In this document: one piece after another, positions 1 through 7,499 of the stretch
Position numbering within the stretch: position 1 is the stretch's first letter
Layout: each line of letters begins with the position of its first letter
Source: Parashewanella sp049608225
GTDB lineage: Bacteria; Pseudomonadota; Gammaproteobacteria; Enterobacterales; Shewanellaceae
DNA length: 64,000 nucleotides
Assembly: GCA_049608225.1 (NCBI GenBank)
Contig: JBMYXI010000008.1
Span: 1-64,000 of the forward strand
Reading direction: 5' to 3'
The notes under the pieces: model-generated
What the model saw: the letters and a program-made list of their open reading frames with translations, nothing else
Told to the model about the DNA's origin: nothing
The model's database searches: none
Made by a program: the position numbers and the translations under genes

Positions 1-58
1 GTCGCTGCGCTCCAAATTCTAGCCAACAATTATTTGCCCGTTAAGACGGGCGTTAGGT
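1..58 (+). repeat. Partial attC site (3' half)
   Basis: The sequence from base 1 matches the right halves of the sites at 303-402 and 1129-1228, including the loop segment, the AGCCAA arm and the GCCCGTTAA block. It ends in the core site GCGTTAGGT at 50-58. Recombination would be expected between 52 and 53. The left half lies outside the window. Confidence 0.85.
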
Positions 59-78
59 CACAAAGGAGTTATTCTAGG

Positions 79-279
79 ATGTGGGAATATAAAATTATTG
101 ACTCTGCAAATGCCGATAAAGGCGGATTTCTCAAAGGACGAACTGTTGAACAAGCAGAAGCTTACTTAAATAGCTTAGGTAAAGATGGCTGGGAAATTAT
201 AGATATAGATTTTCAAATGGACCCTACGATGCCTGGCGGACCTACGCACTTTCATGGGGTAGCAAAACGCCCCAAATAA
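79..279 (+). CDS. DUF4177-like small cassette protein
   Basis: This is a 66-residue protein beginning MWEYKII and carrying LNSLGKDGWEIIDID near its middle, the pattern of DUF4177-type proteins, whose function is unknown. The start at 79 follows an AAAGGAG ribosome site at 62-68. An upstream TTG at 34 lies inside the attC site and is unlikely to be used. It is the only gene of its cassette, running in the usual direction towards its attC. There is no signal peptide or membrane segment, so it is probably cytoplasmic. Expression probably depends on an upstream cassette or integron promoter, or on a promoter carried by the attC region. Family assignment is by pattern only. Confidence 0.75.
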   Translation: MWEYKIIDSANADKGGFLKGRTVEQAEAYLNSLGKDGWEIIDIDFQMDPTMPGGPTHFHGVAKRPK

Positions 280-302
280 CATAGTGTTGATTATTTAACT
301 GT

Positions 303-402
303 GCCCTAACAAGTGCTTCAACAGGGACAAATACTGTTTGGCTTTTGTCACTGCGTTCCAAATTTTAGCCAAACACCATTTGCCCGTTAACTGGGCGTTA
401 TG
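303..402 (+). repeat. attC recombination site
   Basis: A site of about 100 bp begins with the R'' core GCCCTAAC (303-310) and ends with the R' core GCGTTATG (395-402). Between them the arms GTTTGGCT and AGCCAAAC pair exactly, flanked by a near match between CAAATACT and the complement of ACCATTTG. A loop of about 23 bp separates the arms. The 3' block GCCCGTTAA-CTGGGCGTTA has the same layout as long Vibrio-type attC sites. The expected cut is between 397 and 398. Confidence 0.9.
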
Positions 403-430
403 TTTAAATCGAAATCAAAAAGGGAATCTT

Positions 431-892
431 TTGAAAACAAAAATTATACTCGGGTTAACTTCACTTTTTATAACTTTACCTTTTCAAGCTACCGCCGAAG
501 AAAAGGTTACATTTGGTCTTGGTTTAGGCAGTTTATATAGTGGTGTCGGTGGAAATATTGGCTTGAAATCTAAAACTGATTTTAAGTATCTATCAGCAGG
601 TTGCGTTAGTTATTCATCATTAAATGGCAGTGTTTGTGGTGCTGGTGTTGGCTGGGTAAAATCAGATTTGTTTACTCAAAATAATACTAATCACGGCGCA
701 GGTCTGTATCTAGGCGTAGTTGGTAGCAAAAATAAAAACTTTGATAAAAAGCCAATTTATGGCATAGGTCTTGGCTATCATTATTTTTTTAGTGGCATGG
801 AAAACTCAGGTTTCAATGTTGGTGCAACTGTTGTTGCAGGCAAAGAAAATAGTGGTGTTGGCGGTATGTTACAAGTCGGCTACCAATTTTAA
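431..892 (+). CDS. Small exported glycine-rich cassette protein
   Basis: This is a 153-residue protein starting at a TTG (431) placed 6 bases after an AGGGA ribosome site. Reading further upstream would run into the attC site. The first 20 residues form a signal peptide (LKTKIILGLTSLF then a polar ATAEE cleavage region). The mature part is rich in Gly, Tyr and Phe with alternating hydrophobic stretches, and it ends in Tyr-Gln-Phe. Those traits fit a small outer-membrane beta-barrel. I do not recognise a family and assign no function. It is the gene of the second cassette. Confidence 0.6.
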   Translation: MKTKIILGLTSLFITLPFQATAEEKVTFGLGLGSLYSGVGGNIGLKSKTDFKYLSAGCVSYSSLNGSVCGAGVGWVKSDLFTQNNTNHGAGLYLGVVGSKNKNFDKKPIYGIGLGYHYFFSGMENSGFNVGATVVAGKENSGVGGMLQVGYQF

Positions 893-947
893 ACATAACA
901 AATAAGGATAAATGCTGCGTAGCCGGCATTTTATCTGGTTGTTGAAC
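893..947 (+). repeat. Candidate degenerate attC or hairpin after the cassette gene
   Basis: Directly after the stop codon comes ACATAAC, then a hairpin with arms GATAAATGC and GCATTTTATC, then GTTGAAC at 941-947, which fits the GTTRRRY core pattern. The size (55 bp) is that of the short attC class. R'' and R' pair poorly beyond the GTT/AAC bases, and the site does not resemble its three neighbours. It may instead be only a transcription-ending hairpin for the cassette gene, although no T-tract follows it. Confidence 0.3.
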
Positions 948-995
948 AAGCCCGATCTTTGAAGTTTGTACCTTATATATGCAAATATCTTTTTT

Positions 996-1041
996 GCGAA
1001 AGCGTGATTTGAGTGATCATTCAGTGAGATCACTTTTTCGC
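996..1041. repeat. Imperfect inverted repeat in a gene-less cassette stretch
   Basis: GCGAAAGCGTGAT near 997 pairs imperfectly with ATCACTTTTTCGC ending near 1041, over a short loop. The surrounding 948-1128 stretch has no convincing ORF; a minus-strand ORF there runs through attC. The repeat may be an RNA hairpin or a protein site. Nothing in the sequence decides between them. Confidence 0.4.
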
Positions 1042-1128
1042 AGGTGTGCGTTTCCTTTGGCGGATAAGGTTGCTTAAAAAAAGTTTACCTACCAATGCGT
1101 TGTGTCGTTAAGTTGTGCGTATAGTTTC

Positions 1129-1228
1129 GTTCAACAAGCAGTTCAACAGGGACAAATACTGTTTGGCTTTTGTCGCTGCGCTCCAAAATTTTAGCCAAAC
1201 GGTATTTACCCGTTAATTGGGCGTTAAA
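1129..1228 (+). repeat. attC recombination site
   Basis: The site begins with GTTCAAC (1129-1135, fitting RYYYAAC) and ends with GCGTTAAA (1221-1228). From 1141 to 1210 it is almost identical to the 303-402 site, including the GTTTGGCT and AGCCAAAC arms. The expected cut is between 1223 and 1224. Such close similarity between neighbouring sites is typical of large chromosomal integrons of Vibrio and Shewanella relatives. Confidence 0.88.
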
Positions 1229-1310
1229 CAAGCTTAATGTAATGAAAGTAATGAGGTTACTTTCATTAGCTATAGTTAAATCAGAGCCAATTTTTGTTGA
1301 GGTGATGATT

Positions 1311-2015
1311 ATGGCTATGGACTTAAATTTCAAAGTTTTTGGTATGGATACAACTGTTTCTGCTTCGGATCTTCAGCGGATCCAAGGTATGAGTGACATA
1401 AATCAGGTGAAGGAATTATCTACTTGTCGTGGAAAAATATATCACCTAGTATCTTTTGGAAAGGGAAGACTTGGTGTAATGAAACAACTTTTCGTGTTGT
1501 ATCATTCAAAGAGTTATCACGAAAGTGAGTCAGCAGGCAACGAGTTAAATTCATTACTAAAAGCAAAAGGTTTTAAAGTTAAAGCGGACGTTAGCACTTC
1601 AAATAAAACGGTTCAATTTGTGTTGGCCAATCAAGACAATGCAATTGTCACTCGATTTCCGAATGAACTTACACAACCGACTAGAAAAACGCTCACTACA
1701 TTTTGTCCTCAACAAAGTGTTCGTAATACCCCCAAAGAAATTGCGTCTGCAGCGAAGAAACAAGGAAAACTATCGGCTCAGAATGAATCACGGTTTATTG
1801 GTCTTCTTAATCAGCTAAGGGACGCAAAACATAAAAAAGACATAGGACTATTAGTGCTAAATCTTTCTGGTTCATTATCATCAGGCAATCAATTAATCAC
1901 GGATAAAGCTGAGGGGAAAACTCACACTTGGTTTTTGCAACTTGGTGCGGAACGTTATGAAATAGCCAAGTGTTCCGAGGCAAAACACAGGCACCAACAT
2001 CGCAGGCAGTTTTAA
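1311..2015 (+). CDS. Cassette protein of unknown function
   Basis: This is a 234-residue protein beginning MAMDLNFKVFGMD. GAGG at 1299-1302 lies 8 bases before the ATG at 1311; an ATG at 1305 is too close to it. There is no signal peptide or membrane segment, and the composition is Lys-rich and soluble. I recognise no domain. The last 20 or so residues (from about KCSEAKHRHQHRRQF) look unlike the rest and are read from sequence between two 11-bp direct repeats (1960-1970 and 2014-2024). The original C-terminus may therefore have been lost when the array end joined the chromosome. No attC follows the gene, which is unusual for a cassette. Confidence 0.6.
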   Translation: MAMDLNFKVFGMDTTVSASDLQRIQGMSDINQVKELSTCRGKIYHLVSFGKGRLGVMKQLFVLYHSKSYHESESAGNELNSLLKAKGFKVKADVSTSNKTVQFVLANQDNAIVTRFPNELTQPTRKTLTTFCPQQSVRNTPKEIASAAKKQGKLSAQNESRFIGLLNQLRDAKHKKDIGLLVLNLSGSLSSGNQLITDKAEGKTHTWFLQLGAERYEIAKCSEAKHRHQHRRQF

Positions 2016-2143
2016 ATAGCCAAGACACTGTTTTTCTGTTATCCTCCGCCGCTTCGGTGCGGGAAATCGACACGGGGTTGATTTTCTGTCTGTGAATTTT
2101 TTGTTTTCGCGCTTTTCTTGCGCACCCACAAGGCTACAACCCA

Positions 2144-3952
2144 ATGTCATCCAATGAAAAAACTTTCCGCGAACTCGGTTTATCCGAGGCTCTTCTTCGC
2201 TCTTTAGACGAGCTAGGTTACGAAAAACCGACGCCAATCCAATCTGCTAGTATCGATCCATTGATGGCAGGTAAGGATATTCTAGGTCAAGCTCAAACTG
2301 GTACCGGTAAAACAGGTGCGTTTGCACTGCCGTTATTAAATAGCTGTGACTCAAAATTAAATGCCCCACAAATCCTTGTATTAGCCCCCACCCGTGAGCT
2401 TGCTGTACAAGTCGCAGAAGCATTTGGTAGCTATGCTAAATACATGAAAGGTTTCCACGTTCTGCCAATTTATGGCGGTCAAAGCATGGGACAACAACTA
2501 CACCAGCTAAAACGTGGGCCACAAGTGATTGTAGGGACACCGGGTCGTGTTATGGACCACATGCGTCGTGGCACGCTAAAACTCGATAGCTTAAAAGCTC
2601 TTGTGCTTGATGAAGCCGATGAAATGCTAAAAATGGGTTTCATCGACGATATTGAGTGGGTATTAGAGCACAAGCCTAAGCACAGCCAATTGGCATTATT
2701 TTCTGCGACTATGCCAGAGCAAATTAGGCGTGTTGCTAAAAAACACCTTAATGATCCAACTCAAATTAGCATTGCTGCAAGTCACACAACGGTTGACTCA
2801 ATTGAGCAATGTTTTGTTCAAGTTTCTCAACACAACAAATTAGAAGCGCTCGTGCGCGTTCTTGAAGTTGAGAACACTGAAGGGATCATCATTTTCGTTC
2901 GTACGCGTAATTCATGTGTTGAATTAGCTGAAAAGCTTGAAGCCCGTGGCTATGCTTCATCGCCACTGCATGGTGATATGAATCAGCAAGCCCGTGAACG
3001 TGCAGTTGAACAGCTGAAGAAAGGTAAGTTAGATATCATCATCGCAACAGATGTTGCTGCGCGTGGTTTGGACGTTGAACGTATTGGTCACGTTGTTAAC
3101 TATGACATTCCTTATGATACGGAAGCCTATGTTCACCGTATCGGCCGTACAGGTCGTGCAGGTCGTACTGGCATGGCGATTTTGTTTGTAACACATCGTG
3201 AAATGCGTATGCTTCGCACCATTGAACGTGCTACCAACAGCCGTATTGCGCCAATGTCAGTGCCGAGCCCTGAAATTGTTGCTGAAAAACGTTTGTCACG
3301 CTTAGGTGAGCAAATTGCACAAACGGTATCTGGTGATTTAAATTTCATGAAAACAGCAGTTGCTGAATTATGCAATCAATTAGAAATCGACACCGATCTG
3401 CTTGCAGCAGCGCTATTGCACAAGGTTCAAGAAGAACGTCCTTTGCAACTGCCTCAAATTCAAGAGCGTGTTAGAGATAACCGTGATCGCGATCACCATC
3501 GCAATCGTGAAAATCGTGGTCCAATCAAACTTGGTCAAGCTGAAAGCCTGAAAGACAGCCCTGATGTGAAAATGTGCCGTTATTTGATTGAAGTTGGACG
3601 TGATAATGGCGTTGGTGTGGGTAATATCGTTGGTGCGATTGCCAACGAAGCCAATATTGAAAGTAAATTTATTGGTCAAATTCATTTATATGACACAGTA
3701 ACGACGGTTGATTTACCTGCTGGCATGCCAAAAGAAGCATTAACGCACTTGAAAAAAGTACGTGTGTGCGGCCGTGCATTAAACATTCGTGAAGCAGGTG
3801 ATCAGGTAATTAACGAATCTTCTAACCGTCCACCACGTCGTCGTAATGATCGTCGAGGCCATGGTGGCGGTGAACGTCGCGGTGGTGATAGAGGTCGAGG
3901 TCGCTCTCAAGGCGATCGTGAGCGCCGTCCACGTCGTCCAAAACAAGATTAA
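2144..3952 (+). CDS. deaD: DEAD-box ATP-dependent RNA helicase DeaD/CsdA
   Basis: This 602-residue protein unwinds RNA using ATP, and in E. coli DeaD acts in ribosome assembly and low-temperature mRNA handling. All helicase motifs are visible: the Q-motif (YEKPTPIQ), AQTGTGKT (I), PTRELA (Ia), TPGR (Ib), DEAD (II), SAT (III), ARGLD (V) and HRIGRTGRAGR (VI). A DeaD-type RNA-binding domain follows (about 480-550), then a basic Arg/Gly-rich tail of about 40 residues. The long C-terminal part separates DeaD from the shorter RhlE and RhlB. The start at 2144 gives the conserved N-terminus. The leader of at least 128 bases before it has a small GC hairpin near 2042-2062, but no regulatory site can be proven. 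Confidence 0.95.
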   Translation: MSSNEKTFRELGLSEALLRSLDELGYEKPTPIQSASIDPLMAGKDILGQAQTGTGKTGAFALPLLNSCDSKLNAPQILVLAPTRELAVQVAEAFGSYAKYMKGFHVLPIYGGQSMGQQLHQLKRGPQVIVGTPGRVMDHMRRGTLKLDSLKALVLDEADEMLKMGFIDDIEWVLEHKPKHSQLALFSATMPEQIRRVAKKHLNDPTQISIAASHTTVDSIEQCFVQVSQHNKLEALVRVLEVENTEGIIIFVRTRNSCVELAEKLEARGYASSPLHGDMNQQARERAVEQLKKGKLDIIIATDVAARGLDVERIGHVVNYDIPYDTEAYVHRIGRTGRAGRTGMAILFVTHREMRMLRTIERATNSRIAPMSVPSPEIVAEKRLSRLGEQIAQTVSGDLNFMKTAVAELCNQLEIDTDLLAAALLHKVQEERPLQLPQIQERVRDNRDRDHHRNRENRGPIKLGQAESLKDSPDVKMCRYLIEVGRDNGVGVGNIVGAIANEANIESKFIGQIHLYDTVTTVDLPAGMPKEALTHLKKVRVCGRALNIREAGDQVINESSNRPPRRRNDRRGHGGGERRGGDRGRGRSQGDRERRPRRPKQD

Positions 3953-3980
3953 TAAGTTAATCGTTACTTATTGATAATAA

Positions 3981-4003
3981 AAGGAGCTTAGGCTCCTTTT
4001 TTG
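3981..4003 (+). terminator. Rho-independent terminator of deaD
   Basis: AAGGAGC and GCTCCTT pair over a 3 to 5 base loop and are followed by a run of six or more T. The hairpin begins 28 bases after the deaD stop codon. Confidence 0.9.
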
Positions 4004-4029
4004 TTGACGATGGAATGATAAATGGTTAG

Positions 4030-4050
4030 TTTAGACATATTATGTCTAAA
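4030..4050. promoter_or_regulatory. 21-bp palindrome next to a ribosome site
   Basis: TTTAGACATA, one central base and TATGTCTAAA form perfect 10-bp arms. The palindrome ends directly against the AGGGAG ribosome site (4051-4056) of the next small gene. It could be a repressor operator or an RNA hairpin covering the ribosome site. No T-tract follows, so it is not a terminator. Confidence 0.5.
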
Positions 4051-4063
4051 AGGGAGTATGAAA

Positions 4064-4237
4064 ATGCAAGAAAAAGACAAGTATGGAAATTGGACGGATT
4101 TAATTAGCATGCAAACAGAAGTGGCGTTGTTGAGTTCTATGACACGCTCTAAAACCCTTACTGCTATGGTGTTAGTAGGTCTAGCTTTGTTTGGCAGTTT
4201 TGTTTTATTTTTGATGCACATGGCAGGAAAAATGTAA
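4064..4237 (+). CDS. Small single-span membrane protein
   Basis: This is a 57-residue protein (MQEKDKYGNW...). It has a polar N-terminal 28 residues, one hydrophobic span (about 31-52, TLTAMVLVGLALFGSFVLFL) and a short basic end. The ATG at 4064 sits 7 bases after AGGGAG; the ATG at 4058 is too close to it. No family is recognised. The perfect palindrome just upstream suggests that its expression is controlled. The short coding length and the clear ribosome site are the main support. Confidence 0.6.
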   Translation: MQEKDKYGNWTDLISMQTEVALLSSMTRSKTLTAMVLVGLALFGSFVLFLMHMAGKM

Positions 4238-4326
4238 CTGTGTATTTTTATATTGATTAAACACATACTTGCTAATTACTGTGTTGGCTTTTACAGTTCA
4301 AGTATCCAACACTCATTTGTCATCTT

Positions 4327-4674
4327 ATGAAACTATCAGTAAAAGCCATTTTATTTTCTGCGTTTGTTGCACCAGGCTCTGGACATATATTGGTTGGCAA
4401 GCGTTTGCAAGGTTATTCTTTGCTCGCGATTACACTTATTGCTTTAATTATGCTGCTTAACCACATAATGCGAATAGCCAATCAAATTTCACAAGAAATC
4501 CTTTCAGGGGCAATTCCGTTCGACATTATCAAAATCACCCAAGCTATTCACCAAAGTATGTATGCGGATATTTTTGCTTCAGGACGTTGGGAGTTCCAAC
4601 TATTAGTTTTTTGCTGGCTGGTTGCGTTGGTGGATTGCGTTAGAATGGCCATAAAAGAAAATACATTACGATAA
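4327..4674 (+). CDS. Small inner-membrane protein
   Basis: This is a 115-residue protein with three probable membrane spans: about residues 5-22, 30-48 (LLAITLIALIMLLNHI) and 90-107. The segment APGSGHILVGKRLQGYSLL resembles the N-terminal repeat of small membrane proteins of unknown function that begin with a PGxGH-type motif. There is no enzyme motif. The gene stands alone between the small protein at 4064 and the symporter, and no terminator is evident between them. Function is unknown. Confidence 0.65.
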   Translation: MKLSVKAILFSAFVAPGSGHILVGKRLQGYSLLAITLIALIMLLNHIMRIANQISQEILSGAIPFDIIKITQAIHQSMYADIFASGRWEFQLLVFCWLVALVDCVRMAIKENTLR

Positions 4675-4762
4675 GCCTAGGTTCAGTATCTCTTTGTTAT
4701 GGTTGTGGATTGTTGTTCTTACCATAACGCATAGGGGCCTGCTGTGATCGGGTGATATTGTG

Positions 4763-6169
4763 ATGGATAAATTCATTCAAGTAGCTATTTTTTTTTCGTT
4801 AACCTCAATCGTAGCCTTGGCAACTTATTATAAGTGTCGTCAATCAAAGAGAAGCAGCAATGACACCAGAGAATATTTCTTAGCAGGAGGAGGTCTTAGC
4901 TGGGTATTTGTTGCAGGTTCACTGGTGATGACCAATATTAGTGCAGAGCAAATTGTTGGCATGAATGGCTCACAAAACTTATTGGTAGCATGGTGGGAAA
5001 TTGCGGCGGCTATTGGAATTTTGATTTTAGCTAAGTGGCTCATTCCCATTTATTATCAATACCAATGCACAACGACTACGGAATTATTAGAACGTAAATA
5101 TGAGGACAAAGGCATTCGAGCCATGGTCTCAGTGTTATTTATGCTCGGCTACGCATTTATTCTCTTACCCGTTGTTCTTTATACTGGTGCGTTGTTTATG
5201 AAATCGATGTTTCATATTCAATTACCTATTATTGGAATCGCAATTTTATTTGCCATTGCAGGCACACTGTATTCTATTTTCGGTGGTTTACGAGCCATTG
5301 CCATTTCTGACACCTTCAATGGTATGGGGTTGCTGGTGATGGGGTTTATTGTTTCGTATTTAGCAATGAACGCAATAAATTGGGATTTAAGCGGTTTGCC
5401 ATACGACCACATCAGTTTAATTGGCGATAGTCATTCTGATATTCCCTGGCCGACATTATTTACTGGCATGATTTTCATACAAATTTTTTATTGGGGAACC
5501 AATATGGTGATCACCCAAAGGGCACTTGCTGCTAATTCAGTCAAAGAAGCACAAAAAGGTTTGTATGCTGCGGTAGTGATGAAAATACTCATGCCTATTA
5601 TTGTGGTATTACCTGGCTTAGTTGCATTAAAACTTTATGGTGACATTGGAGATACTGCCTACGGAAAGCTTGTTGGAGATGTTTTACCTGCTTGGTTGTC
5701 GGGCGCTTTCGCGGCGGTAATCGCTGGCGCAGTATTAAGTTCGTTCAATTCGTGCTTAAATTCAGCAGCGGCGCTTTATACCTGCGACATCCATCAAAAC
5801 TATATAAATAAAAATGCCCGTGTCAGCAAAGTAGGTACCATCACCTCTTTAATATTTACGCTTGTGTCTTTGCTGTTGGTTCCGGTTTTTGAACAATCAG
5901 GTAGTATTATTGCCTTGTTACAACAGCTGAACGGTTTATATTCGATGCCAGTATTAGCTGCCTTTATTTGCGCGCTCTGCTTTAAAAATGTAAAAGCCAC
6001 AGCCATTAAATGGGGGTTAATATTTGGTGTGCTGTTATACGCAATATTCACTTTTTTATGGAGCCCATTGCATTACATTCATTTGATGGCCATCACTTTA
6101 TTCAGTACGGTTTATTTTACGTTATTGCTGAATAAAAGACTAGGTTTATCAACAATTATTGAAGATTAA
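4763..6169 (+). CDS. Sodium:solute symporter (SSS family), probably for galactose
   Basis: This 468-residue inner-membrane transporter of the SSS/SLC5 family couples Na+ entry to solute uptake. EYFLAGGGLSW, NISAEQIVGMNG, YSIFGGLRAI, FYWGTNMVITQRALAA and the repeated hydrophobic spans match Vibrio SglT closely in order. It is shorter than SglT (about 540) because the last spans are missing, as in several family members. The GTG at 4760 is in frame, but the ATG at 4763 is preferred. galK and galM follow on the same strand after 163 bp, so galactose is the likely substrate. That substrate is inferred from context. Confidence 0.85.
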   Translation: MDKFIQVAIFFSLTSIVALATYYKCRQSKRSSNDTREYFLAGGGLSWVFVAGSLVMTNISAEQIVGMNGSQNLLVAWWEIAAAIGILILAKWLIPIYYQYQCTTTTELLERKYEDKGIRAMVSVLFMLGYAFILLPVVLYTGALFMKSMFHIQLPIIGIAILFAIAGTLYSIFGGLRAIAISDTFNGMGLLVMGFIVSYLAMNAINWDLSGLPYDHISLIGDSHSDIPWPTLFTGMIFIQIFYWGTNMVITQRALAANSVKEAQKGLYAAVVMKILMPIIVVLPGLVALKLYGDIGDTAYGKLVGDVLPAWLSGAFAAVIAGAVLSSFNSCLNSAAALYTCDIHQNYINKNARVSKVGTITSLIFTLVSLLLVPVFEQSGSIIALLQQLNGLYSMPVLAAFICALCFKNVKATAIKWGLIFGVLLYAIFTFLWSPLHYIHLMAITLFSTVYFTLLLNKRLGLSTIIED

Positions 6170-6332
6170 GAACATTTATAAACAATGTAATAAAGAAAGG
6201 AGAAAACGAATATTGTTTCGGTAAAATCTACGTATTATTACTTAATTCTTTAGATTAGTATTAAATTCACTTGAAAGTCATGATATAACTCGAACATTCA
6301 CAAAATTGTTTAAATTTGGAAGTTTCAAGTTA

Positions 6333-7490
6333 ATGCCTACTCCTGTTCAACGCGCCAATAAGCTGTTTATGCAAACTTTTGGTACCAACTCAGAGTCTTG
6401 TTACCAAGCGCCTGGTCGTATTAATTTAATGGGTGAGCATACTGATTATAATGAAGGTTTCGTGCTCCCTGCAGCAATCAACTTCCGAGTAGTCATGGCA
6501 GTTAAAAAGCGTGATGACGATTTATTTCGAGCTGTGTCAGATATTGCACCTGACGACTTCGTTGAGTGGCAATTTGGACAAGAAGGTGCTCAAGCAGATG
6601 ATCAACATTGGAGCCAGTATTTAAAGTGTTTTACCGCAGCACTTTCGCATTCAGGTCTTTCGGTGAAAGGGCTCGATGTCGCGATTGTGAGTGATGTACC
6701 AATGGAAAGTGGCTTTTCTTCTTCCGCGGCTTTAGAAATTGCTTTTGGAACCGCAGTGAATGATGTTCATCAAATGAATTTATCGCCACTTGCCGTTGCG
6801 CAAATTGCTCAGCGAGGCGAATATCAATATATGGCAAGAACTTGTGGCATGAAAGATCAAATGATCAGTGCGCTTGCCGAGCCAGATAATGCCTTACTCA
6901 TTGACTGTTTAGATTTGGATTATGAATCCGTATCAATTCCTGACAGTTTGAGCTTGATCATTATTCATTCAGGTAAATACGCCAAGGATATTCAACAGAA
7001 GTTTTTGATACGAAAACAAGAATGCCAGCAAGTGGCGGATTATTTTGGCTCTGAAAGCTTACGCGATGTCAGTCTTGCTCAGCTTACTAGGCAACAGGCG
7101 CAATTATCGACCGAGTTATATCGACGAGCACGCCATGTCGTAACTGAAAATAAAAGAACTAAGAGCGCCGCCAGAGCACTAGAAATGGGTGATATTGCAA
7201 AGCTCAGCCAGCTTATGTCTGAATCACACCTTTCTATGAAAAATGATTTTGAAATCAGTTTGCCAGAGCTTGATACCTTAGTTGATATTGTGAGTAGTAA
7301 AATTGGTAACCGAGGCGGTGTAAGACTGACAGGAAGTGGATTTGGTGGCACTGTGGTCGCTTTGGTTGAACATGAACTTACCGATGCAGTCGTGTCTGTC
7401 GTTGAGACTGAGTATTTGCAGGCTACAGGCATAGAAGCACAAATATTTCTTTGTAGCGCAGCAGAAGCCGCATCGCGAATTGATCTTTAG
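6333..7490 (+). CDS. galK: Galactokinase
   Basis: This 385-residue GHMP kinase phosphorylates galactose at C1 with ATP, the first committed Leloir step. Visible motifs are PGRINLMGEHTDYNEGFVLP (galactokinase signature, about residues 28-47), MESGFSSSAALE (ATP-binding loop) and GSGFGGTVVAL near the C-terminus. The length matches E. coli GalK (382). The ATG at 6333 gives the usual N-terminus; the in-frame codons before it have no support. galM starts 9 bases after the stop, so the two are probably one transcript. The 163-bp gap upstream, with a small hairpin near 6172-6189, can hold its promoter. Confidence 0.95.
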   Translation: MPTPVQRANKLFMQTFGTNSESCYQAPGRINLMGEHTDYNEGFVLPAAINFRVVMAVKKRDDDLFRAVSDIAPDDFVEWQFGQEGAQADDQHWSQYLKCFTAALSHSGLSVKGLDVAIVSDVPMESGFSSSAALEIAFGTAVNDVHQMNLSPLAVAQIAQRGEYQYMARTCGMKDQMISALAEPDNALLIDCLDLDYESVSIPDSLSLIIIHSGKYAKDIQQKFLIRKQECQQVADYFGSESLRDVSLAQLTRQQAQLSTELYRRARHVVTENKRTKSAARALEMGDIAKLSQLMSESHLSMKNDFEISLPELDTLVDIVSSKIGNRGGVRLTGSGFGGTVVALVEHELTDAVVSVVETEYLQATGIEAQIFLCSAAEAASRIDL

Positions 7491-7499
7491 GATATGTGA

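Larger units (their letters stand above)
1..2030 (+). mobile_element. Distal end of an integron gene-cassette array
   Basis: Three near-identical attC-type sites lie at the left edge, at 303-402 and at 1129-1228, each followed by a small plus-strand gene. This head-to-tail pattern is that of an integron cassette array. The predicted cut points (G^TT in the core sites) are after 52, 397 and 1223, giving cassettes of 345 bp and 826 bp and a third with no recognisable closing attC before deaD. The integrase gene and attI are not in the window and would lie to the left. The right boundary is inferred and could be anywhere between about 1960 and 2040. Confidence 0.85.

Noticed and set aside
34..78. 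N-terminal extension of the first cassette gene from a TTG
   Set aside because: It lies inside the attC site, and a clear ribosome site and ATG follow at 62-81.
1085..1333. Minus-strand ORF of 82 codons across an attC site
   Set aside because: It reads through the whole attC and has no ribosome site; attC sites often give chance ORFs.
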